Source: Aphrocallistes beatrix (taxonomy: Eukaryota; Porifera; Hexactinellida; Sceptrulophora; Aphrocallistidae). From it: 64,000 nt of DNA. A model generated the notes under the pieces. The model saw only the letters and a program-made list of their open reading frames with translations. It was not told the origin of the DNA and made no database searches. The position numbers were made by a program, and so were the translations under genes. This document shows, piece by piece, positions 22,950 through 34,941 of this stretch. Positions within the stretch are counted from its first letter, which is position 1; each line of letters starts with the position of its first letter. The stretch spans positions 1,217,674-1,281,673 of the forward strand of contig OY725501.1 in assembly GCA_963281255.1 (NCBI GenBank), given 5' to 3'.

Positions 22950-23425
22950 ATTTTTTACAATTGATAGTGCTAAAAACAGGCTACAAAGCAATTTTCTTCG
23001 GAAAGGCTTAATTTCCATTAGTTTTTACTGGATCCTAGTATTAAATAACATCCAAACATCCTAAATAAACAACTTATAGCAGTACTTAGCTTCAAAATAT
23101 GGCATATCAAACATTTTCACATCATGACACCTTCAGTGTGAAAAAGTTGTCAGTTATGACTGGGGACCCAAAAATGACCATGTCCGATAGTTTTGGCACT
23201 GTTAAAAGAAGTTATAGCTGTGTGACATTTCGCATTTAAAATGTGTCGTTTTTAGAGCGACACCAGGTGATACAAGTAGCTCAAAATGGCGAAATATTGG
23301 GGCTGGAGTTATAAAAATCGGAATTGTTGTTTATAACCCCTATAAGGATCTAAAAATGATAAAAATGCAATTTGGACACATTTTTAGAAAAAACAAGAGT
23401 CCCATGGGAAACACCTTAATCGAAA
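22950..23425. repeat. Diverged fragment of palindrome family T
   Basis: Segments such as TTCCATTAGTTTTTACTG and ATAACATCCAAACATC match the cluster at 27083-29738; no clear ends. Confidence 0.5.
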
Positions 23426-24520
23426 ATATGGTGATAATAATTATCCCACAAATTAATCAAAATATTTAAGTTCTATTGAACAGAGCTTTTTGGAACTGAA
23501 ACATTATTATATTGTATGGTAGATTATTGTTGACCCATGAATTAATGTTCTGATTGGGTTTATATAGAACCATGCGTCATTTATATATTAGTATTCTCCA
23601 AATTATTATACAAGAGTGGTTATACTTATTGACAATTCGCTGTCTTTTTTATAATTTTATAATTTTAAACTTCTCCAAATTATTTCTATAATGATATACT
23701 TTTTTATACATTAAATTATTTAATAATTGTTCCATTGTCTCAAGAGTATTCTCTAACTTTTAGGAATAAAATCATCCCACTTTACTGTGATATAATTTAG
23801 ATTAATCATGGTGGGTTTAAAATAGGAATCTAGGTAATATTATTCAAATTATTATTATTATTATTAAATAGTCTCTCCATAAGGAAACCTCACGCGCCGC
23901 CTATGGCCTTCAGTTCATTCAAAATAAATACATAAAAAATGTTCCCGATCCTAGCTAGATATTTAGTGGTACTTGTAAATAGAAATATAATTTCACACCT
24001 CAATTTGACAAAATCTTCAAAATAAACACACATAATACAAATAAAGAAACAAATTAAGTTTTATTTTAAAGGCTTACTTATCTCAATCGAATGTGATCTA
24101 AATGATCAATTTATTTTAATCTTGCTTGTGAACTAATAAAAATCTTGCATTAATAAGACCTATTTACTTTTAGAAACTCTAACAATAAAAATTTATTTAA
24201 AATCCTGAATATTCCTGTTGGTAGTTGCTACGAGTTAAATAGCTCCCGTTAGAATAAATTCAATAACAGAACCAATTGATCATAAGTGCCAAACCTTAGA
24301 AATTTTAAAAGGAATTTTGTGGAACTGGAATCCCAGGATAGAATATAATATATTATTGAAAATAGCATTGTCAAAATAATTAGCGTTCGATAGTATCTAT
24401 TTATAATTTTTGGACAGGGGATGTTCAAAAATTAGTCAATAGGAATTCTCACTATTTTAAACACACCAGTGCACTCCGCCAGTTAACACAAACCGGTGCA
24501 TTTATGTTTATTTCAAGAAT
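23426..24520. other. AT-rich intron, (ATT)n tract
   Basis: No recognised element apart from a short (ATT)n run at 23846-23868. Confidence 0.45.
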
Positions 24521-24775
24521 AATATCATTAAATTAATAGATATCGAAAATCGAGTGGTCTGACGTTCATCGCATAATGATATGGAACAACTCTTGAAATA
24601 TTCAAACCTCAAAAATAAACCAATTTTGACTTTTTTTAATTTCAAAGACGGTGAATTTTGAAATTTTCTTTTTTTGAAGTCCCGAGATATAGAGAATTTA
24701 AGTTCTGAGATATAGAGATTTTAAGTTTAAATGTTAAGAACAATGTAAGATGAGCTATTAAGGATAAATGAAAGC
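24520..24775 (-). repeat. Fragment of the GGATACCGCC (TTAA) family, inverted
   Basis: Matches the interior of copies A-C (ATATGGAACAACTCTTGAAA, AAGTCCCGAGATATAGAG) in reverse orientation; no terminal repeats. Confidence 0.6.
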
Positions 24776-24842
24776 GCTAATGAATGCTTTCATTTATTCG
24801 CATTTATCCTTACTATTAAAACTCGATTAATGTGTATATATA

Positions 24843-24883
<41 letters not shown>

Positions 24884-24884
<1 letters not shown>

Positions 24885-25560
24885 GGTGCTCCAAGAAATT
24901 CCAAAGTTTGAATCTTATGATGCACACTCTTCAAATAGTTTACCTTGATCACCAAGTATTCACCATAAAATTTTCATGCAATTTGGAGATGGTTTAGTGG
25001 TTGCGCAAGGTAGCCTCCCCCTCATGCTAATTTATAATAGGATATGTCTGGGTTGAGGCCAGAAGTTGTAAAAAGCGTACTTCTGACATTTAAATAAACT
25101 AGTAGCTTGATTTTTGTAATATTTGAGGGTGGTTTAATATCAGCTAATAATACATTTTAATAACCTAAAATCTACCGGTTCCGTGATATTGGTGGAAACA
25201 GTTGGGACCAGCCTTCATACTTGAAATTATTAATGGTCACAGCTGTTTTCACCAATATCTCGGAACCGGTAGATTTTAGGTTATTAAAATGTATTATTAG
25301 CTGATATAAAACCACCCTCAAATATTACAAAAATCAAGCTACTAGTTTATTTAAATGTCAGAAGTACGCTTTTTACAACTTCTGGCCTCAACCCAGACAT
25401 ATCCTATTATAAATTAGCATGAGGGGGAGGCTACCTTGCGCAACCACTAAACCATCTCCAAATTGCATGGAAATTTTATGGTGAATACTTGGTGATCAAG
25501 GTAAACCATTTGAAGAGTGTGCATTGTAAGATTCAAACTTTGGAATTTTTTGGAGCACCC
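24884..25560. mobile_element. Foldback element U, copy 3 (intact)
   Basis: About 677 bp, essentially two inverted arms of about 330 bp. Left end GGGTGCTCCAAGAAATTCC, right end GGAATTTTTTGGAGCACCC, flanked by TA inside an (AT)n run. The arms share ATCTACCGGTTCCG/CGGAACCGGTAGAT near the centre. No coding. The termini resemble those of the transposase-bearing element 8007-9592 (both TA then GGGTG, a pyrimidine-rich tract, and runs of A). Confidence 0.9.
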
Positions 25561-25581
25561 TAATATATATATATATATATA

Positions 25582-26075
25582 TCTGTATCGAATTGATTGA
25601 AGAAACTGCCGGGCGTAGAAAGCTGATTTTTGGCATGTGGGAGTCTTTTGGCTATGACTACAGTAAGTTCTGAGCTCAGACCAAAATGTCGACTCATCAT
25701 GGAATTATGACGTCATTGTTACATTTTTAAAAGTTAAGCAACACAGTTATTCGGGAATAACTCAGCCATTATAGGAGATAGAAGGCTGAAATTTTAATAG
25801 AATCTGTATAGTAACACGTCTCACATATGATGCAACTATCATATAAAATGATGACTCATCACTTTTCTATGACGTCATCATTACTCATCAAAATTTTAAA
25901 AATTAACAAATTTGGTGTTTTTTCGAGTGATATCGATTTAAAACTAAGATGGACATATTTAGAGATGATATCTCCCGAATAATTAACCAATGTCACCTCC
26001 AGGCGACCGAAGGGAGCCTCCGGCGGACACCAAGTGTCTGCAAGCCGCGCAGCGCAAGCAAGCGAAGCGCGCTTG
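25582..26075 (-). repeat. Helitron-like unit, minus, full
   Basis: Complete copy with two ATGACGTCAT boxes and the GC-rich end. Its hairpin (GGCGGACACCAAGTGTCTGC) has one mismatched pair. Confidence 0.8.
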
Positions 26076-26332
26076 TACTGATGATTTAGGTATATTCCAA
26101 CCAATTTTTGGTGAAAACAACAAAAGTACACAGAAAATGCACAAATTACGTTGAGGCCTCTACTCCGAATATTTTGAGATAATTGTGAATAACAATTCAT
26201 ATTCCTAGCACTACGAAGTATAATCCATCAGTTTAGAATGAATAAAGAGCTTCTAAAAAATTATTAGGAAGTGAGAACGAAAGTCTACGATTTTAATTTC
26301 TGAATTAGGATTTTCAAAAAAATATTACTTAC

Positions 26333-26739
26333 TTCAACATAGACTTGATGATAAATTCATAATACTTTGTACGAAGTTTCAAAAGTTCCCAAGGTCCTTT
26401 CAAATTATCAAGAAAACCATGCAGATCAGCAAAGAGTATAGTTACTTTACATCCAGCATCTAAGAAATCAGCTATTTTACATATTGGAAAAAAATAAGCA
26501 ATGTGAGGTCTGCCGGTAATTGCGGTCCCCCAGTATATGCTAATATCTCCATTCTTCAATAAAGAAAACAGATTCTCTGAGAATAATCGATTATTTATAT
26601 CTTGATTAGAACAAAGAACCTCTTGCAAATTTCTTGTTATCAATGTATATTTATCTTCAATAGAAGAAAGATCGAGGATAGGTTTGGAATTGTGTATATT
26701 AGAAGTTGAGTTTGTAGCCATTGCAGAGGTAGCTAAAAC
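26333..26739 (-). CDS. YARS1: Tyrosyl-tRNA synthetase, N-terminal exon with HIGH-like motif
   Basis: First coding exon of the minus-strand TyrRS gene. The start is taken as the ATG at 26721-26719, giving 129 codons plus two bases. Just upstream (26740-26741) is an acceptor-like TATATTTTCAG, so 26722-26739 is probably 5' UTR and an untranslated leader exon should lie further right. The protein reads [10 protein letters not shown], then [17 protein letters not shown], whose PHIAY is the HIGH-type ATP-binding motif, then [14 protein letters not shown] and [13 protein letters not shown]. The donor GTAAGT begins at 26332. The N-terminus is about 25 residues longer than in human and Ser/Asn-rich. 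The intron that follows is about 14 kb. Confidence 0.95.
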
Positions 26740-27082
26740 CTGAAAATATAACATGTAACAAACATATAACAAAGAAATAAAAGCAAATATACCTTATTTT
26801 GAATCCGAAATATTCTGGAAACTGCGCAAAAATCTTAACAATCTTATCTTTTCTTTGAAATAGATGTACAGTTTACCGATACCGCTCGCGAAAAATCTTT
26901 CAATTTGGTTTGCAGCATATGTCAAAAAGAGAGATATATAAGATGTCACCGCTACTAGCACTGATAACTAATATTAGAGAGTATGTACAGGGTGTGGTAA
27001 GTCTTGGCCGGTTATATTAAAATATACTAGAATAAAATTATTTGTTAGTAGTGTCTCGAATTACTTAATAAAATAACCACTA
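26740..27082 (-). promoter_or_regulatory. Region upstream of the TyrRS coding start
   Basis: Begins with an acceptor-like TTTTCAG on the minus strand, implying an upstream leader exon and promoter further right. No TATA box or leader exon can be fixed by eye. Confidence 0.25.
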
Positions 27083-28780
27083 TTGTTTAAGATCAAGGTT
27101 GGCCTTTGCTATAATAGCCAACTTTTTTCAACCGATTCATTTAATTTTTTCAGTGCAGATTTGAATCGCAGAGTTAACTGCAAAAATGCATCAATAATTA
27201 AAATAATTCAACTGAAAAAATTTAGTCATTTTGCAAGGAAGAAATCGGATACAATATACATACAATCCTTTAGAAACTTTTCAAATTCATTCATAAATCG
27301 ATGATCTAACCAATGAACAGACAGATTTTTGAAAATTGTTAAAAATTCAAACCAAAACACCCGAGGAATTATATTTTTAGTAATTTTGACACTATTTTTT
27401 AATATTCTCTTTTTATTTGTATTATCAAAAATATGTCTGTTCATTTTGTTCTACTCTTCGAGATGTTCAAAAACCGTTGAGTTTTCGCACGTATGTTGAA
27501 TTTACAAAAAGTAATCACCTTTATAATTGCTGAAAAAAAAGTCTCAGAAAATAGGATTTAGAAAATATTAATAAATGTCCTTCAATTTCCATTAGTTTTA
27601 ACTGCTTTGGAATATTAAATAACATCCAAATATCTTTATTCGACAACTTATATCAGTACTTAACTTCAAAATATGATATATCAAAATTTTTCACCTTCAA
27701 GTGTGAAAAACTGGTCATTGATGACTGGCCACATAAAAATAACCACATTCGATAGTATCCGCCGGAATCCCAGATCAATAACTTCTCTTTGAACCATGTC
27801 AAATCATCATTTTAATGCTAAATTCGTGCTCAGCACTAAATTTCCAGCAATTTGATATATATATCGGACATTTTTGGAGAAATTCTTTGGCTGCGGGTTC
27901 CTAGCAACGGCCAGGAATGTGAAAAAATTTCTGGCCGTTGCTATGCATGGACATCCAAAAACTTCTCCAAATATGGTCAATATATATATCAAATTGCTGG
28001 AAATTTAGTGCTGAGCCCGAATTTAGTATTAAAATGATGATCTGACATGGTTCGAAGAAGTTATTGATCTCGAATTCCGGTGGACACTATCGAATGTGGT
28101 TATTTTTGGGTGGCTAGTCAGCAATGACCATTTTTCCCACTTTTGATGGAGAAAAATTTGATATACCATATTTTGAAGTTAAGTAGTGCTATAAGTTGTC
28201 GAATAAGGATATTTGCATGTTATTTAATATTCCAATGCAGGTAAAACTAATGGAAATTGAGGGAGATATATAAATATTTTCTAAATCCTATTTTCTGAGA
28301 CTTTTTTTTCAGCAATTATAAAGGTGATAACTTTTTGTAAATTCAACATAGGGACGAAAACTTAACGGTTTCTGATAGATCCCGAAGAGTAGAACATAAT
28401 GAACAGATAGAATTTTGATAATACAAATATAAAGAGAATTAAGAAAAAAATAGTGTCAAAATTAATAAAAATAAAATTCCGCGGGTGTTTTGGTGTGAAT
28501 TTTTAACAATTTTCAAAATTTCCAAAATCTGTCTGTTCATTAGTTAGATCATCGATTTATGAATGAATTTGAAAAGTTTCTAATGGATTGTAAACATATT
28601 GTTTCCGATTTCTTACTTGTAAAATGACCAAATTTTTTTAAAAAAATTTTTATCTCTTTGATTATTTCAATTATTAATGCAGTTTGCAGATAACTCCGCG
28701 ATTCAAATCTGCACTGAAAAAATTAAATGAATTGGTTGAAAAAGTCAAAAGTTAGCTATTATAGGAAAGGCCAACCTTAA
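27083..28780. mobile_element. Palindrome family T, copy 1 (~1.7-kb hairpin)
   Basis: Two arms of about 800 bp mirror each other around 27900-27940, where TTCCTAGCAACGGCCAGGAA faces TTTCTGGCCGTTGCTATG. The outer ends read AAGGTTGGCCTTTGCTATAA and TATAGGAAAGGCCAACCTTAA; TTAA is at 28777-28780 and near 27087. Similarity between the arms is high but has scattered mismatches. No coding. TTAA flanks suggest a piggyBac/Kolobok-like mobiliser. Confidence 0.75.
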
Positions 28781-29738
28781 TGCTGAATTCGTGCTCAGCA
28801 CTAGATTTCCAGCAATTTGATATATATATTGACCATATTTGGAAACATTTCTGTTTGACCGTACCTAGCAACGGCCAGGAATTTTTCACATTCCTGACCG
28901 TTGCTAGGAAAAGGAAACCAAAATATTCTCTAAATATAGTCAATATATATATCAAATTGATGGAAATTTCGTGCTGAGCACGAATTCAGTATTAAAAGAA
29001 CGACCTAGCATAGTCAAATAAAGTTATTGATATGGGATTTCGGTGGATACTATCGGACGTGGCCATTTTTGGATCCCCAGTTATAACTGACAACTTTTTC
29101 CCACTTTTGAAGGTGTCATGATGTGAAAAATTTTGATGTTTTGAAGTTGAGTACTACTATAAGTTTTGATTAAGGATTTTTGGATGTCATTTAATATTTG
29201 GATTGAGTAAAAACTGATGGAAATCAAGCCTTCCCGAAGAAAATTTGCTTTTTAGCCTGTTTTTATCGCTCAAAAAAATCAATTTTACAAAGGAGGAATC
29301 TTTAGTTACAAAGATCTTAGAGCTAAAAACTCGACGGTTTTGGAAAGATCTCGTCACGTAGAACAAAATGATAGAGACATATTTTCGATATTCTACTTTA
29401 GAAAAACGTTAAAATATTTTTCGTTACGAAAATCTGCTTCTAAATATTGTAGCAACGAATTGGAAAGAAAAAATTAATTGGCTTAAAATTGAAAACTATA
29501 TTCCTATTATTTTTTTTATTCAACCATTTTGTGCAAGAATAATTGAGTAAAAGAGGCATAAGCCATTGAAGTTTCCTTGAATGTCCTCTATAAATTAGGT
29601 GATTTTCTTGCTTCGTGAGCTTCCGAAAAGTGTATTTTCCAGATAGCTCATCGAGAACAGTTTCCACAAAAATTTCATGAGAAAATAATGAAAACTTTTT
29701 GAGTTGGTTCTGGAAGGAAACACCAACCTTAATGCCAG
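28781..29738. mobile_element. Palindrome family T, partial copy joined to copy 1
   Basis: Starts directly at the copy 1 TTAA with the central segment (TCGTGCTCAGCACTA, AGCAACGGCCAGGAA) and runs to CACCAACCTTAATGCC near 29735. The right part resembles 21888-22000. Confidence 0.6.
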
Positions 29739-30389
29739 TACATGCCGGTCAGGATTTCTTCAACTATATTAACAAACCTTATATAGTATCTTGCTATATA
29801 CGTTGTAGTAATCTTTCAACCGTTTAAAATGGTCTATCATCAAGATTCATTCATAAAATGTTATAGTTCCAATTTGGCTAATGTTAAATTCCTATACTGA
29901 GTCAAAAATATGCGCGCCCTGATAACTTGAAAGGTATGCTTTTAACTACTTATCTAGGGTTTCTAAATGAATCTATGCATTCTAATGATGAATTATCACC
30001 AATAATACTCTTACTTTAAACAAATGTACAACATTTTTAAAAATTTACCTGAAAGTTTCCAAAATAGTCCTATTTTTAGACAACTCCATTAACATCTCTT
30101 ATAGCTCTACTTTCATCGTATGCTGTAAGCCAAATCATGTTTTTTCGCGTGCGGTATCCTTAAAGAAATTTTCTTAATTATTAGTTTACTTCAGGATATC
30201 CTATTATGAGTATTTGTATTACTTTGCTAATTCTTATATCTATTATGTAGTTTATTGGTGCCCTTGACTTATCCCTTATAAACAGAATTCGTATTACTTA
30301 GTGCTAGAATCCGAATGAGGGGAAAGAATGATAAAGAGAGTTACTAATTATATTATAGAATGTACAGTTTATATGTACTATTAATATTA
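29739..30389. other. Mostly unrecognised; solo end of the TTAA family
   Basis: At about 30010-30157 is the right end of the GGATACCGCC family (ATGCTGTAAGCCAAATCATG, GTGCGGTATCCTTAA) without its left end. The rest is AT-rich and unrecognised. Confidence 0.5.
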
Positions 30390-30945
30390 CTTTGATTTGT
30401 CCATTATATTCATTCCAGTTCGTATATTGGTTTATTTTAAATGGACAATTACTGTGGTTCCAACATTAGATTTCGGTTTAACGAAGTCCCTTCGAACGTG
30501 ATTTTTTGGGGTTCCCTTTGATATATTTCAGTTCTGAGCAAATTTAGATTAAAACTGATCCCGCCATCGAATTATACGCATAAACTAACATATAGATTGA
30601 CTTCTCTATGGTATTCTAGTTTTAAGCTGAGGGAATAGTGTGTTTTGAATTGGTTTACTACTACTACTACTTTTGTCCCACTTTTCAAGTGACGAAATTA
30701 GCCAAAAATCCACTTAAGTGGCGTGATATTTTTCAACACGAGCAAATTTATTGAACACCTCCCGTTTACTTTTTCACATTGGTTCTTAATTATTTAACCT
30801 ATTACTGATCTTATTTTACGGTTTTCACAGTTTTTATTACTCAAATTTATTTTAAAGCCATTTTCAATGGGAAGATTCCAACTTTTCGACACTACTCTAA
30901 ACAGATGTACAAAAATCTAATGTAGGAACCACAATAATTGTCCTA
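30390..30945. mobile_element. Foldback element Q, copy 2 (diverged)
   Basis: Arms (GGACAATTACTGTGGTTCC and GGAACCACAATAATTGTCC) flank a middle homologous to Q1 (AACACCTCCCGTTTACTTTT, ATTTTCAATGGGAAGATTCC). Confidence 0.7.
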
Positions 30946-31085
30946 TCGATTATAACAGTAACACAGATGTATTTAGAGATGTTAATTACATTAAATTAAC
31001 AATTGTGACCCTATGCACAAAAAGGGCGCTTATAGCGGACGCGGTGTCCGCCAGCCGCACAGTGCAACCAAGCGATGCGCGCTTG
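30946..31085 (-). repeat. Helitron-like unit, GC-rich end only
   Basis: Ends GCGATGCGCGCTTG with a decayed hairpin (GCGGACGCGGTGTCCGCC); the other two thirds are missing. Confidence 0.7.
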
Positions 31086-31249
31086 TATATAATATATACA
31101 AAACACATATTTAGCCATAATTCAAGTTTTTATAGTTAGAATGTATAATATGAGTTTAGAACTACATAAACTGGCGGCCATAAAGAAAAGTTGCTGCACA
31201 AAGAGTGTCTCTCTTATCCTCCAAAAAACATTATTGACTAGATCATAGC

Positions 31250-34112
31250 CTACTCTAATAATGCCTCACAGTAAATAACCAAGGATGCGGTAATAGCCGA
31301 ATGGATTAATACACGATTAGCCTAAAATCGTTAACCATGTAGGATAGGCATTAAGAATGTATTACCAGCATATATAAACATGGCATCAAAGTACATATAT
31401 CCGTTGGAAAAATTTCGATTAGTCATCATATCATTGCGCGACAGGTCATTCTAAGGACAATTTTAGCGATTTTCTAAGCTGTTTTAAGCCTACTTCTAAA
31501 TGTTATTAAGGATACCGCCCTCGAAAAACATCGCCTGACATTTTAAAAAATGGTGAAATATTTTATTGCTAATTCCAACGGATTATTGAGTAGTCTACCA
31601 TCTAATCGTACTTGTTGGACGGTATTTATTTTAATATTCTAGAACTGAGCACCTAAAGCTCAGTCGTACTAAAAATCGGAAAGTTATTCGTGGTTTTGCG
31701 GCGCATTCATCAATTATTTTCTAACTTATCTGATATTTTTTCAATTATATGAACCTCAAAATGGTTTTGGCCCCTTTAAATATTATAAAACAGATGAATT
31801 TAGAAAAAGAGGCACTGAAAATCCAATCAAAAATATCTTTATGAGGGACTTCATTTCGAAAATGCTCGGGAAATGGCCGTTGTGATATTAGCTATTGTGT
31901 ATAGAAAAGAATTCTGAACAGTTAAAAAAAATTTTTTGTCAGATCCGACCATTAGTTCAGTTATAATAGATTGTTATTGTTATTGTTAAAGTTATAATAT
32001 ATTGTACGTAAAGTTCGGACACCAAACCTCTCTATTAAAAACTATTGAAGTACATCATCTATTATAATCTTAAATGAAAGGATATATATTATAATATATA
32101 GGTTCCTCAAACATCTCTTTGTCAAAAAGTAAATATTTCTTGACTTATCATCGATTTATTGTAATACAAATTCGATGGAGAACTTTGAATATATTAGAAA
32201 ATGGCGAATCTTGTCATGAGATAAGTTCCCAAAAGTAGCTATTATACTCAAAAAACAATGCAATAGTCACTAGCAATGTATACAGAAATTTTGAAGCACT
32301 CTTCATGATTATTTTGGAAGTTCAAAGCATTTATCTCCAATATTCGGTCAAAGCCCCCATTCATGATCCAAAAACAGATTCCTCCATTTCTCCGGAACTA
32401 TACACCCAAATTCTTAGCTCTCAATTCCTAATATACTTTTCAAGACGGTATATATCTGATTCTTAAATAATAAGTGTACTACATGGAATGGAATGCAGTT
32501 TTAAATTTTTATCACGTGATGACGTAGCATTTTTCGAAAATCCCAACTTGAAAACTAAAAGTCGTAGACTCTCGCTCTAACTTCCTAATATACTTTTTAG
32601 AAGCTCTTTATTCATTCTAAACCGATGAATTATACTTTGTAGTGCTAGGAATATGAATTATATTCCCTAATTGGTTCAAAATATTCGGGGTTAGCGGCCT
32701 CAAGGTAATTTGTGAATTTCCGTATAATTTTGCTATTTTCCTCCAAAATATGTTTGAATACATCTAATTAAGTAGTATACATGCGATTAAATGCCCATGG
32801 ATGCTTTTATTTATCGTTAATAGCTCATTTTACATCGTTCTTAACATCAAAACTTCAAATCCCTATATCTCTTTAACTTTAAAATTCCAAAATTGACCGT
32901 CTTTCAAAAATTTTAACTCAAAATTGCTTTGAGATAGAGGTTTGAAAATTTCAGGAGTTGTTCCATATCATTAGGCGATGAGCGTAGGACCACTCGATTT
33001 TCGATATCTTATAAATTTGTGATTTTATTGCTGATTTCCAAAGAAAATCGGGCTTTTTTCGCCGTTTTTGGGCAATTTTTTTTCAAACCCCTGTAAAATT
33101 AACAATTTTGGTTATTTTACCTTTCTTTTGGTTCTATGCGATTGCAAATTTTATGGACTATATATTAATAAATTTTCGAAACATTTGATCCAAACATGTG
33201 TTTCAAAAAAATCATAGAGTGGAGGAGGGCTTAACTTTTGCTAGGGAAAAAAAACGACTTTGAGACGCTGTAACTCAAAAAGTAGAAATGCGAACCAAAA
33301 ACTGTTTGGCATGTCTCAATATTTTTTAATTGCACTACCTGCCCACGCTTAACATCTTATATATCTCTATTCTTGATATATGCTGTAAGCCAAACCAATG
33401 GATTTTTCACGGGCGGTATCCTTAAGGTAGAATTTTTGTATAGATTAAGATTAATACGAGTTGATTTGAATAAATTAGAATAGTTCAATAGAATGTTGTT
33501 ACATTTCTACGTTGTTATGGTAAAGCATTTTGATCAGTTTGAGCCATATCCTGCAAACCGTAATAACTAGGTCTTCAAATTTGTTCGTATTTGATAGGCA
33601 ATTGGCTACTTCCTATTAGCTAATAATATAATTTAAACTTATAAATTCACAGACCATAGAGTTATGAGACAATTTAGTGTTTTGGTCACATTCTTAAAAT
33701 CAACCCATAACTCAAAACTTATTGAATTTAGAAGTTCAAGTTGTATTATCACCTAATAGAAAGTAGTCCATTGCCTATCAAACACAATCAAATTTGAAGC
33801 TCTAGTCATTACAGTTTGCACGAAATGGCTCAAACTGACCAAATTGCTTTACCATAGCAACGCAGGAATGTAACAACACTCCATTGGAAAATTCTAAATT
33901 TTTCAAATCAACTCGTATTAATCTTAGTTCTATACAAAAATTCTACCTTAATAACATTTAGAAGTAGGCTTAAAACAGCTTAGAAATCGCTAAAATTGTC
34001 CTTAGAATGACCTGTTGCGCAATGATATGATGACTAATCGAAATTTTTCCAACGGATATGTATGTACTTTGATGCCATGTTTATATATGCTGGTAATAAA
34101 TTTCGTAAACTT
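31250..34112. mobile_element. Long inverted-repeat element P, split by TTAA copy A
   Basis: Left arm 31250-31509 continues at 33426-33600; right arm 33771-34112. Corresponding strings include AGCCTACTTCTAAATGTTA on the left and TAACATTTAGAAGTAGGCT on the right, and CAACGGATATGTATGTACT near the right end. The spacer is short (about 33600-33770). Removing the inserted 31510-33421 leaves continuous arms. A single arm lies at 10615-11090. Confidence 0.8.
31510..33421. mobile_element. GGATACCGCC family (TTAA target), copy A
   Basis: Ends GGATACCGCCCTCGAAAAAC and CACGGGCGGTATCC, giving short terminal inverted repeats. TTAA is present on both sides (31506-31509 and 33422-33425). About 1.9 kb and no long ORF, so non-autonomous. 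TTAA duplication is known for piggyBac and Kolobok elements; the termini do not show the CCY start usual for piggyBac, so the mobiliser is undecided. Confidence 0.9.
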
Positions 34113-34941
34113 TATGCTTACGTTGATAAACAAATAGGAAATCTCATACAATTTAAGGTTCTGTTCTAATAATCTTCATAGAACTTTGTAATATAGGCTC
34201 CACAGCTAATACTACAACACAATTAGAGTTTGTAATTCTTTATGGCCACCAGTGTATAAAGAAATATTGTCACTCAAAGTCTAGTAAATCCAATACAAAA
34301 TCCATGGTTGGGGTCATTCATTAAAATAAAAGTGACTCATTAGGCTTTCTTTGTTTGCATTAAGGATAGTGGATGCCAATTTTATATTTTCTTCATAAAT
34401 TTCACATTCTTATTTCAATTAGAAGGAATATTAATCCTAACCATTTTTCTAAAAAAATTACAAATCGAACATCCGCTCATGAGGAATGACCCTTGATGAT
34501 CAAATATTGACAAAAAACCCTTCTCTCCGGTATCTAAAACATTTAGTTAGAACTCTCATCATAGCCTTAATTAAGGCAAAGTTAAAAAGTAACTTTTATA
34601 GCTTTATTTGAGGGGTTCCCGCACTTCGGCTGTGGAGTCCATACGCAGACGCAGAGTGAAGGGCCCCTGTACATTCTGCTACATTTGGGATAGAGGCTGA
34701 ATATCCTTAGGGTATTTGTTCTATATGTGGACTGACAGATTCCTATCGGTGTGAAGGACAAGGATGACGACTGGATAGGTTGCAATCTGTTCGATGAATG
34801 GTATCATGAAAAGCATTCAAAATTACATCAAAGTTAACTATACAACCTAATACAATAGGCGGCTCCTCTAGCCATAACCCATAATCTTGATGAAAATTAA
34901 ATTTAGCTGTTTAATTAGGTCATTTCAAAAGTATTAATCAC
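34113..34941. other. No recognised content
   Basis: About 830 bp; no coding or repeat assignment. Confidence 0.4.

Larger units (their letters stand above)
24807..26075 (-). mobile_element. Composite: motif + TA microsatellite + foldback element U3 + minus Helitron-like unit
   Basis: Starts with CCTTACTATTAAAACTCGAT (about 24808) followed by a TA microsatellite. The foldback element 24884-25560 lies inside the microsatellite, and beyond it a full minus-orientation Helitron-like unit runs from TCTGTATCGAATTGATTGAA (25582) to GCGCGCTTG (26075). Confidence 0.75.

Noticed and set aside
25859..26200. 113-codon minus-strand frame
   Set aside because: It is a translation of the Helitron-like unit; the same peptide pattern (ADTWCPPEAPFGRLEV-like) appears in other copies of the repeat.
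27807..28977. Similar ~61-residue frames on both strands at 27807, 27852, 28752, 28780 and also 51921
   Set aside because: They mirror each other because they lie in palindromes of family T; the shared peptide is a by-product of the inverted repeat.
31510..33421. Assignment of the TTAA family to piggyBac
   Set aside because: TTAA duplication fits, but the termini start GGATACC, without the usual CCY start, and there is no transposase; Kolobok or an unnamed group is equally possible.
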